From Gracilaria domingensis (Eukaryota > Rhodophyta > Florideophyceae > Gracilariales > Gracilariaceae), in NCBI GenBank assembly GCA_022539475.1, contig VCMS01000197.1, positions 23,038-87,037 of the forward strand: a stretch of 64,000 nucleotides of DNA. The letters run 5' to 3'. Within the stretch, counting starts at the first letter, position 1. Every line of letters starts with the position of its first letter. Below, in pieces: positions 1 to 9,026 of this stretch. The notes beneath the pieces are model-generated. The model had not been told where the DNA came from. It saw nothing but the letters and a program-made list of their open reading frames with translations, and searched no databases. The position numbers and the translations under genes were made by a program.

Positions 1-200
1 AAAGTTTATCGGTAATGACGCATCAAAACGCAGGTTAAAGGCTCCTTCGTCCCAAGAACTATACGACCTGTAGAACGACTGAGAGATATATAGATAGAGA
101 TAGAGAGAGATATCGCGGATGTTCGGCTGTCCGTTTGTTCGTCATTGTTGGTGATGGGTTGGTTATGGGCCCGGAGATGTGTCAGAAGTTGTGGCTTCTT

Positions 201-611
201 TTATAGAACGGCTCCGGAGGAGGTCAAACAGTTCTTGAGTTTCGGATTCAAGGGAGCCACATATTTTCCGTGATCGGGATAACTAAGCCATTTGACAAGG
301 TATTTCTGACTTGCGTTTCCGTTTTCGATGATTAAGATTGCTTCCACCATCATATCTTCTTTCCATCCAGTAATTGGATCGACTGTTGGCTGGGCTGGGG
401 TCTTCTGCCAGGTATTGTCTTCATGGTATCTTCTGAGTAGTTGGCAATGAAACACGTCACGTATTTTTCTCTGCTTCATGACAGTCCCGATATCAAGTCG
501 AAAGGTTACTGGGCTTACTTGTTCCGTGATTCTGAATGGACCACAGTACTTGATTCCGAGTTTGTTCCGTGGGCCTGTTTCGTCCATCTTGAGATTCTTT
601 GTCGATAGCAT
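201..611 (-). pseudogene. Integrase C-terminus with chromodomain (element A)
   Basis: The first ~80 residues resemble the GPY/F-type integrase tail (YCGPFRITEQVSPVTFRLD). They are followed by a chromodomain-like segment, VEAILIIENGNASQKYLVKW. Chromodomains at the integrase C-terminus of Gypsy elements are thought to bind modified histones and direct integration. The segment is out of frame with the integrase core at 730-1139, and the last ~20 residues look off-family, so the domain is probably truncated by a frameshift. Confidence 0.7.
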
Positions 612-729
612 GACGTAGTCACCAACTTTTAAGTCGCAAGGCGTTCGTTTCCGATTATAGTACTTTCTGAGTACTTGCTTATCTTGCTGATTTGGCTCCT
701 AGCAAGCTTGACAGCATCTGAAATACTTG

Positions 730-1139
730 TCAGAAACTCAGAGGCGGCTTGATTCTGGAAGTGATTGCATCCATTGGTAAAACACGTGGTTCCTCTCCGT
801 ATGTGAGAAAGAATGGGGTAAATGACGTGGTAGAATTGACTGAAGAATTGTAAGCAACTTCGAATTGAATGAGGTGTTCATCCCAATTATTCTGCCTGTG
901 GTTGACAAAACATCTGATCATCTCTTCAATCTTCTTATTCATTACTTCGGTTTGTCCATCTGTCTGTGGGTGATATGCTGATGATGGCTTTAATTTTGTG
1001 CCAAGTGATCGAAATACTTCCTTCCAGAACTTACTCATAAATATTGAATCTCTATCGGATACTATGGAATCAGAAAGTCCATGATGACGATAGATATTCT
1101 CCAGATATAACTTGGCTGTTTCTACAGCAGTGACATTCT
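730..1139 (-). pseudogene. Integrase catalytic core, 3' half (element A)
   Basis: Reads from KNVTAVETAKLYLENIYRHH through VSDRDSIF (second catalytic Asp) to AYHPQTDGQTEVMNKKIEEM (catalytic Glu). The frame is continuous upstream of the first in-frame Met to about 1139. The part of the core that should precede it, including the two zinc-binding Cys and the first catalytic Asp, is missing. It abuts the RNase H/zinc-binding ORF directly, so the deletion breakpoint lies at about 1139. It cannot encode a working integrase. Confidence 0.8.
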
Positions 1140-1847
1140 TAATGTCTTCTTAAATGCCATATGTCCTGATGAAGGGAGATCATGATTCTCGAATAAAATC
1201 TTAGTTCTGATTTCCCCACTCGGTATACATAACTTATTCTTGTAGTAGAGAAGATTTACTTTTCGTTCAAAGGGAAGTTCCGGATTCAGGTAAGCAGCTG
1301 AAAATTCGTTGTCCTTCTTATATCCATCAGTGAATGCGCGCATATCCTTCTTGGATATTTCACAAATAAGAGATAAAGAGTTCAACGGGTTGGTTCTGGA
1401 GACTGCTTCATCTAATAGAGAGAGGTTACTAGCCAGCGGATCTTCAACATGCTTAGGATATCTTGAGAGAGCATCTGCAACTATGTTGGATTTTCCTTTG
1501 ATTGGTTCGAAAGTGAAATCAAACTCAACGATCCTTTCGAGCCATCTTACTTGACGTTGGGAAAGATTTGGCTGTGTTTGCAGATACTTCAGTGGAAAAT
1601 GATCTGTACGCACTTTGAAGCGTTGTCCATGTAAGTAGACTCTCCAAACTCTTAACGTGTCTACGACTGCAAGAAGTTCTCGCTCGTGGGCGGCGTAGCG
1701 TTGCTCGGTTGGATTCAAGGTTCTTGAACGAAATGCAACAGGTCGGGCAATACCGTTTTCTACTTGTTCCAATACTGCTCCTAGAGCATACTGAGATGCG
1801 TCAGTGGTTACGATGATAGGCAGTTTTGGGTCAAAATGACGGAGCAC
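1140..1847 (-). pseudogene. RNase H and integrase zinc-binding N-terminus (element A)
   Basis: The RNase H domain is recognisable from VTTDASQYALGAVLEQ, then HERELLAVVDTLRVWRVYL, then VRTDHFPLKYL and ADALSRYP, the standard Ty3/Gypsy RNase H signature. The C-terminal third (ILFENHDLPSSGHMAFKKT) is the start of the integrase H2C2 zinc-binding region, with the two His visible; the matching Cys pair is lost in the deletion. A short gap with a stop separates it from the RT ORF in the same polyprotein order. Confidence 0.85.
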
Positions 1848-1892
1848 TGGTGTACTTGAAACTGCATCTTTCAGATTTTTGAAGGCATTTTC

Positions 1893-2630
1893 TTAATCCC
1901 CTCCCCACTTGAATGGGTTATTTCCACACAGAGCGGTTAGTGGTTTTGATATTTCGGAGCAGTTCTTAATAAATCGTCGGTAGTAATTAACAAGTCCAAG
2001 AAAAGCTTGAACATCGGTCTTATTCTTCGGTGTTTCCCAATTTGTGATGGCTTTCACTTTTTGTTTCTCTACTGATATTTCTTCGGGTGTAACCACATGC
2101 CCGAGGTATTCAACCTCCTTCTTTAGAAATTCACACTTTGAAAGCTTCCCATACAGCTTGTGTGCACGAAGTTGGTCGAATACTTTTCTAATGTGTTCTA
2201 CATGCTCCTTTACAGTTTTGCTGTAAATAAGAATGTCGTCGAGATATACCAGGACAAATTTATCCAAATGATCCTTCAGTACATTGTTCATTAAGCTCAT
2301 GAAGCTTGCGGGTGCGTTGGTGAGGCCGAAAGGTAGGACAAGAAACTCAAAATGACCATATCTAGTTCTGAAAGCGGTCAGTGGAATGGAGGTATCAGAG
2401 AGTCGAATTTGGTGGTAGCCCCACCTTAAATCGATTTTCGAAAATACTTTTGCGCCACGGAGTTGGTCAAAAATATCATCAATCCTTGGAATAGGATAAC
2501 TATTTTTGATGGTCAACTTATTGAGGGCTCGGTAATCAATGCAAAGTCTTAGGCTCCCATCCTTCTTTGCTGCGAAAAGAACAGGGGCACCCCAAGGGCT
2601 TGAACTAGGTCGAATAAAACCTTGTTCCAA
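1893..2630 (-). pseudogene. Reverse transcriptase, Ty3/Gypsy (element A)
   Basis: Contains the Gypsy RT landmarks in order: [52 protein letters not shown], the catalytic [10 protein letters not shown] box, EYLGHVV and the connecting [13 protein letters not shown]. All key Asp residues are present within the ORF. It is out of frame with the protease segment upstream because of a one-base loss near 2635, so it is a fragment of a once-continuous pol. Confidence 0.9.
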
Positions 2631-3547
2631 AGTTCATGGAGTTGCTTCTTTAGCTCTTTCAACTCTTTATCTGACATTCGATATACGCCTTTCTTCTGAG
2701 GTGTTGCTTCAGGGGATAACTCGATATGAAAATCTTGTTCTCGGTGAGGGGGTAATCCTTTTGGTAATTTCTCTGGAAATAGGTCCTTGTACTATTCAAG
2801 TAGTTCTTTGAGTTTATGATCATTCGCTGGTTCATAGGTTTCTTCTTTTGAAGGCCGAAGCGCTACAACAAATACAGGTAGCTTCCTTCGTATTGACTTC
2901 TTGATTGTGTTCACAGAAATTAACTTCTCGTTCTTCTTAATGTTTGCTTTGATGAAAATGGTTCTGGAATTGTGAACAAAAGATATTTCATTGGTTCGGT
3001 GGTTGATATAGGGGTTATATTCGTATAGCCAGTCTTTTCCTAAAATGACGTCATATCCGTATAATGCACATATTGCAAAGCGTCTCTTTTCTCGCAGTTC
3101 TTCAATCTGGATATCTACTCCATCTTCTCGGGTTTCCTGGAGCACAGTAATGGAACCGTTGGCCATTTCGGCTTCATAACTAGTGTCAATGGTTGGGATC
3201 TTCATGCTTTTGCAGATGGCTTTGGACAAATAACTGATTTCGGAACCGTTATCGAACAGAGCCGTACATTTTCTGCCATTGATGAATACATATGCAAGGA
3301 GTAGTCCAACAGAGGGGGTTTCAAATGGTGACGCTAAGCGTGAGGTAAGAAGTTTATGTCTTCCATTGCTCAATATTTTTTCTTGGGTACGATGTTTATC
3401 TGCAGATTCAATGGGTACGGGGTTTGCTGGCTTAGTCAATGGTTGCGTTTCGATGGAATTCAGTGGGGTGCAATGGTGGTCCGGTGGAACTGACGTGGGT
3501 TCTTCAGATGACCCTGGAGTCAGTTCCTCTGGGAGTTTTTTGGGCAC
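2631..3547 (-). pseudogene. Aspartic protease and RT N-terminal linker (element A)
   Basis: Residues about 80-110 hold a retropepsin-like site, ALFDNGSEISYLS, where the usual D-S/T-G reads D-N-G, and a second motif YDVILGKDWLYEY. A single in-frame TAG at 2789-2791 interrupts the reading just before YKDLFPEKLPKGLPPHRE, the usual lead-in to Gypsy RT. The frame is -1 relative to gag and overlaps its end (3520-3547), consistent with programmed -1 frameshifting for gag-pol expression, although no slippery site was tested. The D-N-G change suggests an inactive protease. Confidence 0.75.
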
Positions 3548-4392
3548 TGTTTATCGCGTGCCATGTGTCCAGGTTGTCGACAGCGGAAACAGAGTCCCAA
3601 CTTTCGACAGTTCTCGCGCTCTTCCTTGGTTAACTTCTTCAGCTTCATATTTCCAATATCCATGGGTACCGGTCCTTGAGATGATCCAGAGCCGCCAGGT
3701 TGTCTGCCAAATCGCGCCTGTCCACCCCTTCGGAAAGCAGATTCCACCCGCTCAGCGTCTTTCATTGCATTAGTCAAAGATTTGTACTCATTGGTGCAAA
3801 GCTCTTTCCAGATGTAACTTTTCAAGCCTCTGGTATATCTGTCGATTTGCTCTTCCATACTGATGTTGGGGATTTCAAGCACAATCTTGAGGAAGTCTTC
3901 ATTGAACTGTTGAACATCTTTGTACTGCTTCCACTTGCTTAGTTTGTCCCGAGCAAGTTTCTCTTTGTTGACAATAGTAAATCGTTTCTGAAGATGTTCA
4001 AAGAGTTCCTCAAGGGTTTGCAGCTCCAGTCCATTTCTTTGCTGGGCGAGATACCACTCATGAGCAGCTCCACTGATGTAACTAAGCGCGATCGTTAATG
4101 CTTTGTCGTCGGGGGTTCCATCAAGATAATTGCGAATATGAGTGATCCAACTGTCAATGTTTTGCTTTCCAGTGAACGTTGGGGGCTTGTTGATCTTTGG
4201 ATTCGTGGCTGGGCTGTCCTTATTGGCTAGGACACTGAGTGAGGTCTCGAGAGCGGATATCTTCGTTTGCGCTTCTTGCTTCAACAATTCCATCTGAGCC
4301 CGTGTTTCGTCAAGCGCGCGAGCCATGCTTTGGATCATTTGGCCTGCACGCACCTGTGGGGGTGTGCCTGGGTTGCCTTGAGGGGTCGTCAT
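3520..4392 (-). CDS. gag: Gag capsid/nucleocapsid protein (element A)
   Basis: 290 residues starting at an ATG. A Thr/Pro/Gln-rich start and short coiled-coil-like stretch (about 25-60) lead into a retrotrans_gag-type core (KPPTFTGKQNIDSWITHIRN, SYISGAAHEWYL, QFNEDFLKI). A C-terminal zinc knuckle CFRCRQPGHMARDKQC has one extra residue before the last Cys (C-x2-C-x4-H-x6-C). Gag forms the virus-like particle and binds element RNA. This is the only uninterrupted ORF of element A. Confidence 0.85.
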   Translation of the reverse strand: MTTPQGNPGTPPQVRAGQMIQSMARALDETRAQMELLKQEAQTKISALETSLSVLANKDSPATNPKINKPPTFTGKQNIDSWITHIRNYLDGTPDDKALTIALSYISGAAHEWYLAQQRNGLELQTLEELFEHLQKRFTIVNKEKLARDKLSKWKQYKDVQQFNEDFLKIVLEIPNISMEEQIDRYTRGLKSYIWKELCTNEYKSLTNAMKDAERVESAFRRGGQARFGRQPGGSGSSQGPVPMDIGNMKLKKLTKEERENCRKLGLCFRCRQPGHMARDKQCPKNSQRN

Positions 4393-4542
4393 GGTATAAG
4401 CTGCGCGAACGGAGAACCTTTGAAATTAGCTCAAATCGGGGGGTTGCCCAAATAAATTGTCTAATTTTTCGAAAAGTGCAAATCAAGCCTCGCGCTGGAC
4501 TTTTAAAAAATTGCAATTTGCAGGTTGCAGACAAGCAGTGCC

Positions 4543-4612
4543 GCGCGCCTGGCCTAGTGGGTAGGCGGCGCCGGTGCAATTTCAGAGGTTCTAGGTTCGA
4601 TTCCCTTCGCTG
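4543..4612 (+). other. tRNA-like segment with Pol III A and B boxes
   Basis: An exact A-box match (TGGCCTAGTGGG, 4550-4561) and an exact B-box match (GGTTCGATTCC, 4594-4604) occur 44 nt apart, the spacing of an intronless tRNA gene. The D stem (GCCT/AGGC) pairs perfectly. However, no convincing anticodon stem forms, the T stem pairs only next to the loop, and the acceptor ends do not pair. It is therefore more likely a tRNA-derived relic (pseudo-tRNA or SINE head) than a functional tRNA. It lies in the leader of element A, antisense to it. Confidence 0.5.
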
Positions 4613-4838
4613 TAAGTTGCAATTGCAGCCGGAGTGGTTCAATTAAGGTTTCTTCAGTTCAATTACAAAGCGTCAAGCGACTGGGAAGATAGTAAGCCCT
4701 GTACGGCGACTTCTCCCTTGACAATGCTAAGTAATACGAACGTAGCGGAAACTGGAACACAACCACAAACGGTAGCTTAAAGGGTAGAACAACCGATTCT
4801 TGGAAACTTTTGTCAACACAAGGTGTTTACGTTATAAT

Positions 4839-5461
4839 TTACTTGAAATAACGCTGTTGACGTCGGTTTTCCTTGTTGACAGCTGCTTGGTGCTTGCGTC
4901 CACCTCGGTGATCCTCGTAATGCTTCCAATTATTGAACGAGAGTATACCACATTCGTAGCAGCCCGGTGGGGAGCGCTTGTTCTGGAGCTTGTTGCGGTG
5001 TCGGCTACCAGACAAATGTTCGCGAAGTTGCACTCGGCTATTGAAACGGAGTTCACAGTCGTCACACCTGGGGGTCTTCAAGCGACGTCGAAGGTTACGT
5101 ACACGCCGTCGCTTGATTCGATCGGTGGCCACGCGAAGGATATGGATATTAGCCGCGTCGTCTATGCGGAGCAGATGACGTGGAGTACCCTCGGTAGCCT
5201 CGGTAACCGATCGGTTCCTTGAAATCGGATTGCTGTCAACAGGATCGGGTTGTTGACAAGCTGGTGACGACGGTGGTGACGGTGTGTATGAAGGTGGTGT
5301 ACTCGGTTCCAAGGTGGACACGGCAGCGGAAACAGGGGTTTCGGTGGTGTTGACAGGGGGTGGCGGCGGTGGCGGCGATGACGGCGGTTCGGTGGATATT
5401 TCCGTGTTCGTATAGAACGACGGCGATGACGGCGGTGCTTGGGATCGGCGTATTGAGCTCA
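4839..5461 (-). CDS. Extra ORF upstream of gag: proline-rich protein with two U1/JAZ-type zinc fingers
   Basis: About 207 residues. The N-terminal half is Pro/Ser/Thr-rich (PPSSPPPPPPP). The C-terminal half carries two C2H2 fingers of the U1/JAZ (dsRNA-binding-like) type: CDDCELRFNSRV...HLSGSRH and CYECGILSFNNW...HRGGRKH. A basic stretch (RIKRRRVRNLRRRLK) precedes them. The frame has no ATG. A GTAAGT donor (5603) and TTTCCAG acceptor (ending 5462) suggest a 142-nt leader intron and a spliced exon, but the upstream exon also shows no ATG, so the true start is unresolved. It lies between the putative primer-binding site and gag, in the same orientation. It may be an element-borne ORF or a separate host exon. 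Confidence 0.55.
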
Positions 5462-5603
5462 CTGGAAACACCCAAATTGGGTCAGAAATCAACAGTCAGT
5501 AAAGAGCTGGACGTCTGTGGCTCATCCAAACCTAGGGAATTTTGTATAGCAAAATCCACTAGGGCTGGATGTTCACTCAGTTTCAAATGAGCGCAATACT
5601 TAC

Positions 5604-5621
5604 TTGCGATGCTACCAATGT
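5604..5621 (-). promoter_or_regulatory. Putative LTR end and primer-binding site (element A)
   Basis: The minus strand reads GCTAACA, one spacer base, then TGGTAGCATCGCAA. LTRs normally end in CA and are followed within a few bases by a TGG-starting primer-binding site. An almost identical string occurs at 33885-33908 in the same position relative to the second minus-strand Gypsy. The primer tRNA was not identified. Confidence 0.5.
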
Positions 5622-5691
5622 TAGCACACTGGGTCTGAGGTTGAGAACGTGAACGATGGTGACTGCCGAGGAGAGTTCGGGCAGTCGACCA

Positions 5692-5890
5692 GGGTTTATA
5701 TGGAGAATCGGAGCTTCGAAAATAAGGTCGCTAACGCAGATTTCTAGAATATCCCTCAAACTAATGTGTCTATGAGTACTGGCCCTTGCGTCGGAATTAG
5801 TGTAGAAACTGTGCGTAGAAATCGACAGTGGAGTCGTCTAGAAGCTTCTAGAAGTTCCTGAAACGTGTCCATTTGTAGAAGTTCCAGCAA
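5692..5890 (-). promoter_or_regulatory. Candidate LTR promoter: TATA box with heat-shock-element-like arrays
   Basis: The minus strand has CCATATAAACC at 5692-5702, 73-80 bp upstream of the inferred LTR end. Upstream are inverted GAA/TTC pentamers: GAAgcTTCtaGAAgtTCC at 5841-5857, TTCtaGAAtaTCC at 5742-5754, GCTTCGAA at about 5713-5720, and GAAgtTCC near 5878. Alternating GAA/TTC at 5-bp spacing is the heat-shock-factor binding pattern. Function is inferred from pattern only. Confidence 0.4.
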
Positions 5891-7328
5891 GGCACCGAAA
5901 CTATGAAGTCAGTCATGACGTCAACTGACGAGGCAGACATCACACGTGACATGTCTTGGTAACATTATGACAACTAATGTCAAACAAAGACTCTGAGGAT
6001 CATTAGGGTATCAAATCGGATCGCTAGATCACGGGAAATTCAAAGAAAGCATCAAAACATTAAATGACTAACTAAAAGCGTAGCAATATAACAAATTCAA
6101 ATAAAAACATGACCAGAATTAACGAAATCCTAACAATATGTGTGGTGAGGAACAAAAAAATGGGTAGAATGAGCACGCAGAATGCATGGCCGGGCTAGCT
6201 GTCGGGTAGCGAAGGTGATCGCCAGCGAAGTCTCGAGGAAGCCGCCGCCAGGTTGTGGGGGTGCATCGCGCGGGTTGCATCGCGCGGCGATGATGTGGGC
6301 GCGCGCGGCGATGATGAGAGCGCGCGCGGCGACGCGGGCACGGCGGGATGTCGCAAGCGGCGCGGAAAAAGGGAGAGTTGGTGGCGCGCTCCGGCGGCTC
6401 CAGCGGCAAGTACGGCTACGGCGGAGCCGGCGACGCTGCACAGCGACTGTAAACTGGTGGGAGGGGGCGCCACCTGCGCCACAATTCGGCGCGCGCGCGT
6501 CAGGCGCACGGTGCGGCACCATCAGCAGGCGGCAGCGCGCGCCGCCACAGGCGCCGCCGTGAGAACACGTCACGTGCACGGAACGAGCGCCACACGTCTC
6601 GCGCGCCAATCAGCGCGCTACGAGCCACGATTCCCTGATCCGCGGCGCGCGCTGCCTTCTCGGCGCGCCCGCCGCCGCATAACGTCATTGCCGCGCCGTT
6701 GCATGGCCGCGGCGTCCAACCGCCCGCCCGTGCGTTCAACGTCAACGTCCTCCTCGTCGCCGCTCGCCATGCTGCCGGCGCCACGATTGCCGCCGCCTGC
6801 TGAGGGGCCTCATCCGCTGCTTGGGCCGCCACCCCCAGTTCTGGCCTGCACCAGTTTTCTCGACAAGCCCTCCGTACCGCCGCTGTCCACCGTCCCCTCC
6901 TCGCGTCCTGTCTCTTCCTTCTCGCTCCCAGACATGAATGCCTCCTCCGACTCCGACTCCGGGCTATTAATGCGAAGACGCCTCTGGGATGAAGGCCACC
7001 GGAGCGCAACGCGGAGCAAAACTAACGAGGGTAAACGTTTTAGAGCGCGTGAAACGTGGATATGATACAAATGCTCGAGCTTGCCATACAAGTGCAGGAG
7101 CTTTTGATCCACTGCTCCGACTGGCGCTACGCTCCGTGGTATGCGACGCACACTGGCACAGTGCACAGTATGTACTGCTCGTTGGTAGGCCTTCGCGCTG
7201 CTCTTTTGTCGAGATCTCCCTCGTAAAGCTGGTAATAAAAAGACAGCGACGCAGAAGATCGTAATTCATCCGTAAGAGGTATCGGAAGTGGCTATACGTA
7301 TTTTAGGTACTCATTTTATCTTGGTAAT
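5891..7328. other. Non-coding interval with a GC-rich block, no gene recognised
   Basis: 5891-6180 is AT-rich and featureless. 6180-6720 is strongly GC-rich and CpG-rich, with short repeats such as GCATCGCGCGG (twice, 6260-6290) and GCGCGCGCGGCGATGATG-like units (6297-6335). It is open in several frames on both strands only because stop codons are rare at this composition. 6700-6960 encodes a Pro/Ser-rich low-complexity reading on the plus strand. It lies just upstream of the Harbinger transposase and could be its promoter region or unrelated host DNA. Confidence 0.5.
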
Positions 7329-8561
7329 ATGGAGAGCACTACTACATCAGATACGACATCTAGCTCTAACACCGATGATGACATTCATCATTTCATGTTG
7401 TACACTATGTACGTCGTTACAATTCTCCTGCGAGAAATACAGCGGCAAAAAACGAAGCGTAAACCAACCCTATTCCCGTGTGTTAAGGAGTCTTTTGAAG
7501 ATCTTACCCGTTATTACTCAGATAAGGATTTTTTTGGAGCCTTTCGAATGTCTCGACAAAGCTTCAATCGTTTGTGTCACCACATAACAAAAAGCTCTTT
7601 CATTAGCGAAAGATCACCACTTGACACGAAAAGTATTCCGGCAAAAGTGCGCGTGGCCATAAGAGTTCGTGTAATGGCGGGTGCCAGTATACACGATCTC
7701 ACACTTGCGTACAAGATTAGTAAGACAAGCGTAAACCGATGTTTTAAGTCGTTTATTGCGGCCGTCGTGGAAACAATGGATATGCCAGGTATACCAGACA
7801 CAAAAGAAGAGCTAGAGAGACTGAGCATGGGGTTTAAAACATCGCGGCGGTTTCCTAATCCACTCTCTGGGTGTATTGGCGCTCTCGATGGGATTTGTAT
7901 GCGGATCAAAAAACCCCGTTCGTATGAAAACCCCAGCAGCTTTTTCTGTCGCAAGGGCTTCTTTTCCATTCCTGTTCAGGCTGTAGTGGATGCCCGCTAT
8001 AGATTTTTGGATTTCTCGGCGTTGGCGGTTGGTTCTACGAACGACGCATTGGCATTTGTTATTTCTCCTCTTGCAAAACTTTTGGATGCTGGTAAGGTTT
8101 TATTCGGATATTATGTAGTCGGCGACAATGCCTACACTTTGTCAAATTGGCTATTACCTCCATTCCCGGGCAAAGATTTGCAACCATTTCAAGACGCTAC
8201 GAACTTCTTTTTATCGTCTATGCGTATACATGTAGAACAAGCCTTCGGTATTCTAAAGAGACGTTGGCGAGTGTTTTACAATGCGGAGCTTAACTATAGT
8301 GTCGATGACTGCGTTACTATTATTGCTGCCGGAATGCTGCTGCACAACTTTTGCATTGACAACGAGGGTATGGCAGAATATGTGTATGAACCTGACGATC
8401 TAAGCGCGTTGCAGAGAGAGTCCTCTGCCTGGCATAAACTGGTTAACGATAGACTACATGAGAATGGCGGTGATGCATCTACTTTAGATCGAGGGTTTAT
8501 TCGAGATCTCCTACAAGAGGTTTTGAAGTTTTTGGGACTTCTTCGTCCACGAGTGCAGTAG
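7329..8561 (+). CDS. PIF/Harbinger (HARBI1-like) DDE transposase, intact
   Basis: 410 residues from ATG to TAG without a break. An N-terminal Ser/Thr/Asp-rich stretch and a helix-turn-helix-like region (about 100-140, VMAGASIHDLTLAYKISKTS) precede a DDE_Tnp_4 domain. The three catalytic acidic residues sit in GALDG (D187), VVGDNAYTL (D266) and HVEQAFGILKRRW (E303). These are the diagnostic PIF/Harbinger motifs with the usual spacing. The family cuts and pastes DNA at TWA-type sites, normally with a second Myb/SANT-like partner. No such partner, terminal inverted repeats or target duplication was found nearby, so it is either a transposon whose ends I could not see or a domesticated HARBI1-type gene. 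Confidence 0.9.
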   Translation: MESTTTSDTTSSSNTDDDIHHFMLYTMYVVTILLREIQRQKTKRKPTLFPCVKESFEDLTRYYSDKDFFGAFRMSRQSFNRLCHHITKSSFISERSPLDTKSIPAKVRVAIRVRVMAGASIHDLTLAYKISKTSVNRCFKSFIAAVVETMDMPGIPDTKEELERLSMGFKTSRRFPNPLSGCIGALDGICMRIKKPRSYENPSSFFCRKGFFSIPVQAVVDARYRFLDFSALAVGSTNDALAFVISPLAKLLDAGKVLFGYYVVGDNAYTLSNWLLPPFPGKDLQPFQDATNFFLSSMRIHVEQAFGILKRRWRVFYNAELNYSVDDCVTIIAAGMLLHNFCIDNEGMAEYVYEPDDLSALQRESSAWHKLVNDRLHENGGDASTLDRGFIRDLLQEVLKFLGLLRPRVQ

Positions 8562-8756
8562 CTCAACCACGCCGTGTAGCATTCACGCTCCTTTCCATCG
8601 GTGCAATGATGCACCATCTCGAATAGGATCAAAACCGATAAACAAATGCTTGCGATCACCGCAGGCACGCAGAATTTGCCCTAATGTAGCTGCATCATAT
8701 AGGCCGACGACGGAGCCAAGAACAGGTCCACGGTGGCCTGCATCAACGTATACCAG

Positions 8757-9016
8757 TTCAACTTTTTACTGACAGCAAAAGTTTGTTTGATGTTATCTCG
8801 AAAGGATCGAGGACGTCAGAAAAGCGCATGATGCTCGACATTGCGGCGGCAAGGGAAGGTTTTAAATCACATCTTATCTCTGACATTGGTTTTGTTCGCA
8901 GCTCATTGAACATCGCCGACGGTTTGACAAAGAGGATGCAACAGGCTGCGCTACGCAATTTACTGTCCTCTGGAATATTGGCAATAACTGCTGAACAGTG
9001 GATTGTTCGGGGCTGA
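8757..9016 (+). pseudogene. Copia RNase H C-terminal remnant
   Basis: The reading QLFTDSKSLFDVISKGSRTS continues to NIADGLTKRMQQAALRNLL and ends EQWIVRG. This is the last ~85 residues of a Ty1/copia RNase H. Its closest relative in the window is the end of the copia element at 57500-57702, which also ends in a QWVVR motif. No upstream RT is present; 8562-8756 shows nothing else recognisable. It is a truncated relic next to the Harbinger gene. Confidence 0.75.
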
Positions 9017-9026
9017 ACTACCCTTT

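Larger units (their letters stand above)
1..5619 (-). mobile_element. Ty3/Gypsy chromovirus-like element A (3' LTR outside window)
   Basis: Minus-strand order is LTR end and primer-binding site (about 5619), an extra zinc-finger ORF, gag, protease, RT, RNase H, integrase, chromodomain. This is the Ty3/Gypsy order, and the terminal chromodomain points to the chromovirus branch. The LTR end at 5619 is inferred from CA followed by a TGG-starting primer-binding site. The other LTR is not visible; bases 1-200 hold a GA/TA-rich simple repeat (about 85-115) and would be the 3' end of the internal region. The copy is decayed: one in-frame stop before RT, several frameshifts and an integrase deletion. 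Confidence 0.8.

Noticed and set aside
4543-4612. Functional tRNA gene
   Set aside because: The A and B boxes and D stem are good, but the anticodon stem, T stem and acceptor do not pair, so it is kept only as a tRNA-like relic.
5461-5603. Firm intron call in the zinc-finger ORF
   Set aside because: Donor and acceptor are good, but no ATG is found in the upstream exon, so the splice is reported as a candidate only.
6130-7065. Overlapping long open frames on both strands in the GC-rich block
   Set aside because: All frames are open because GC-rich sequence has few stop codons. The translations are Arg/Ala/Gly-rich and contain no domain, so no gene is called.
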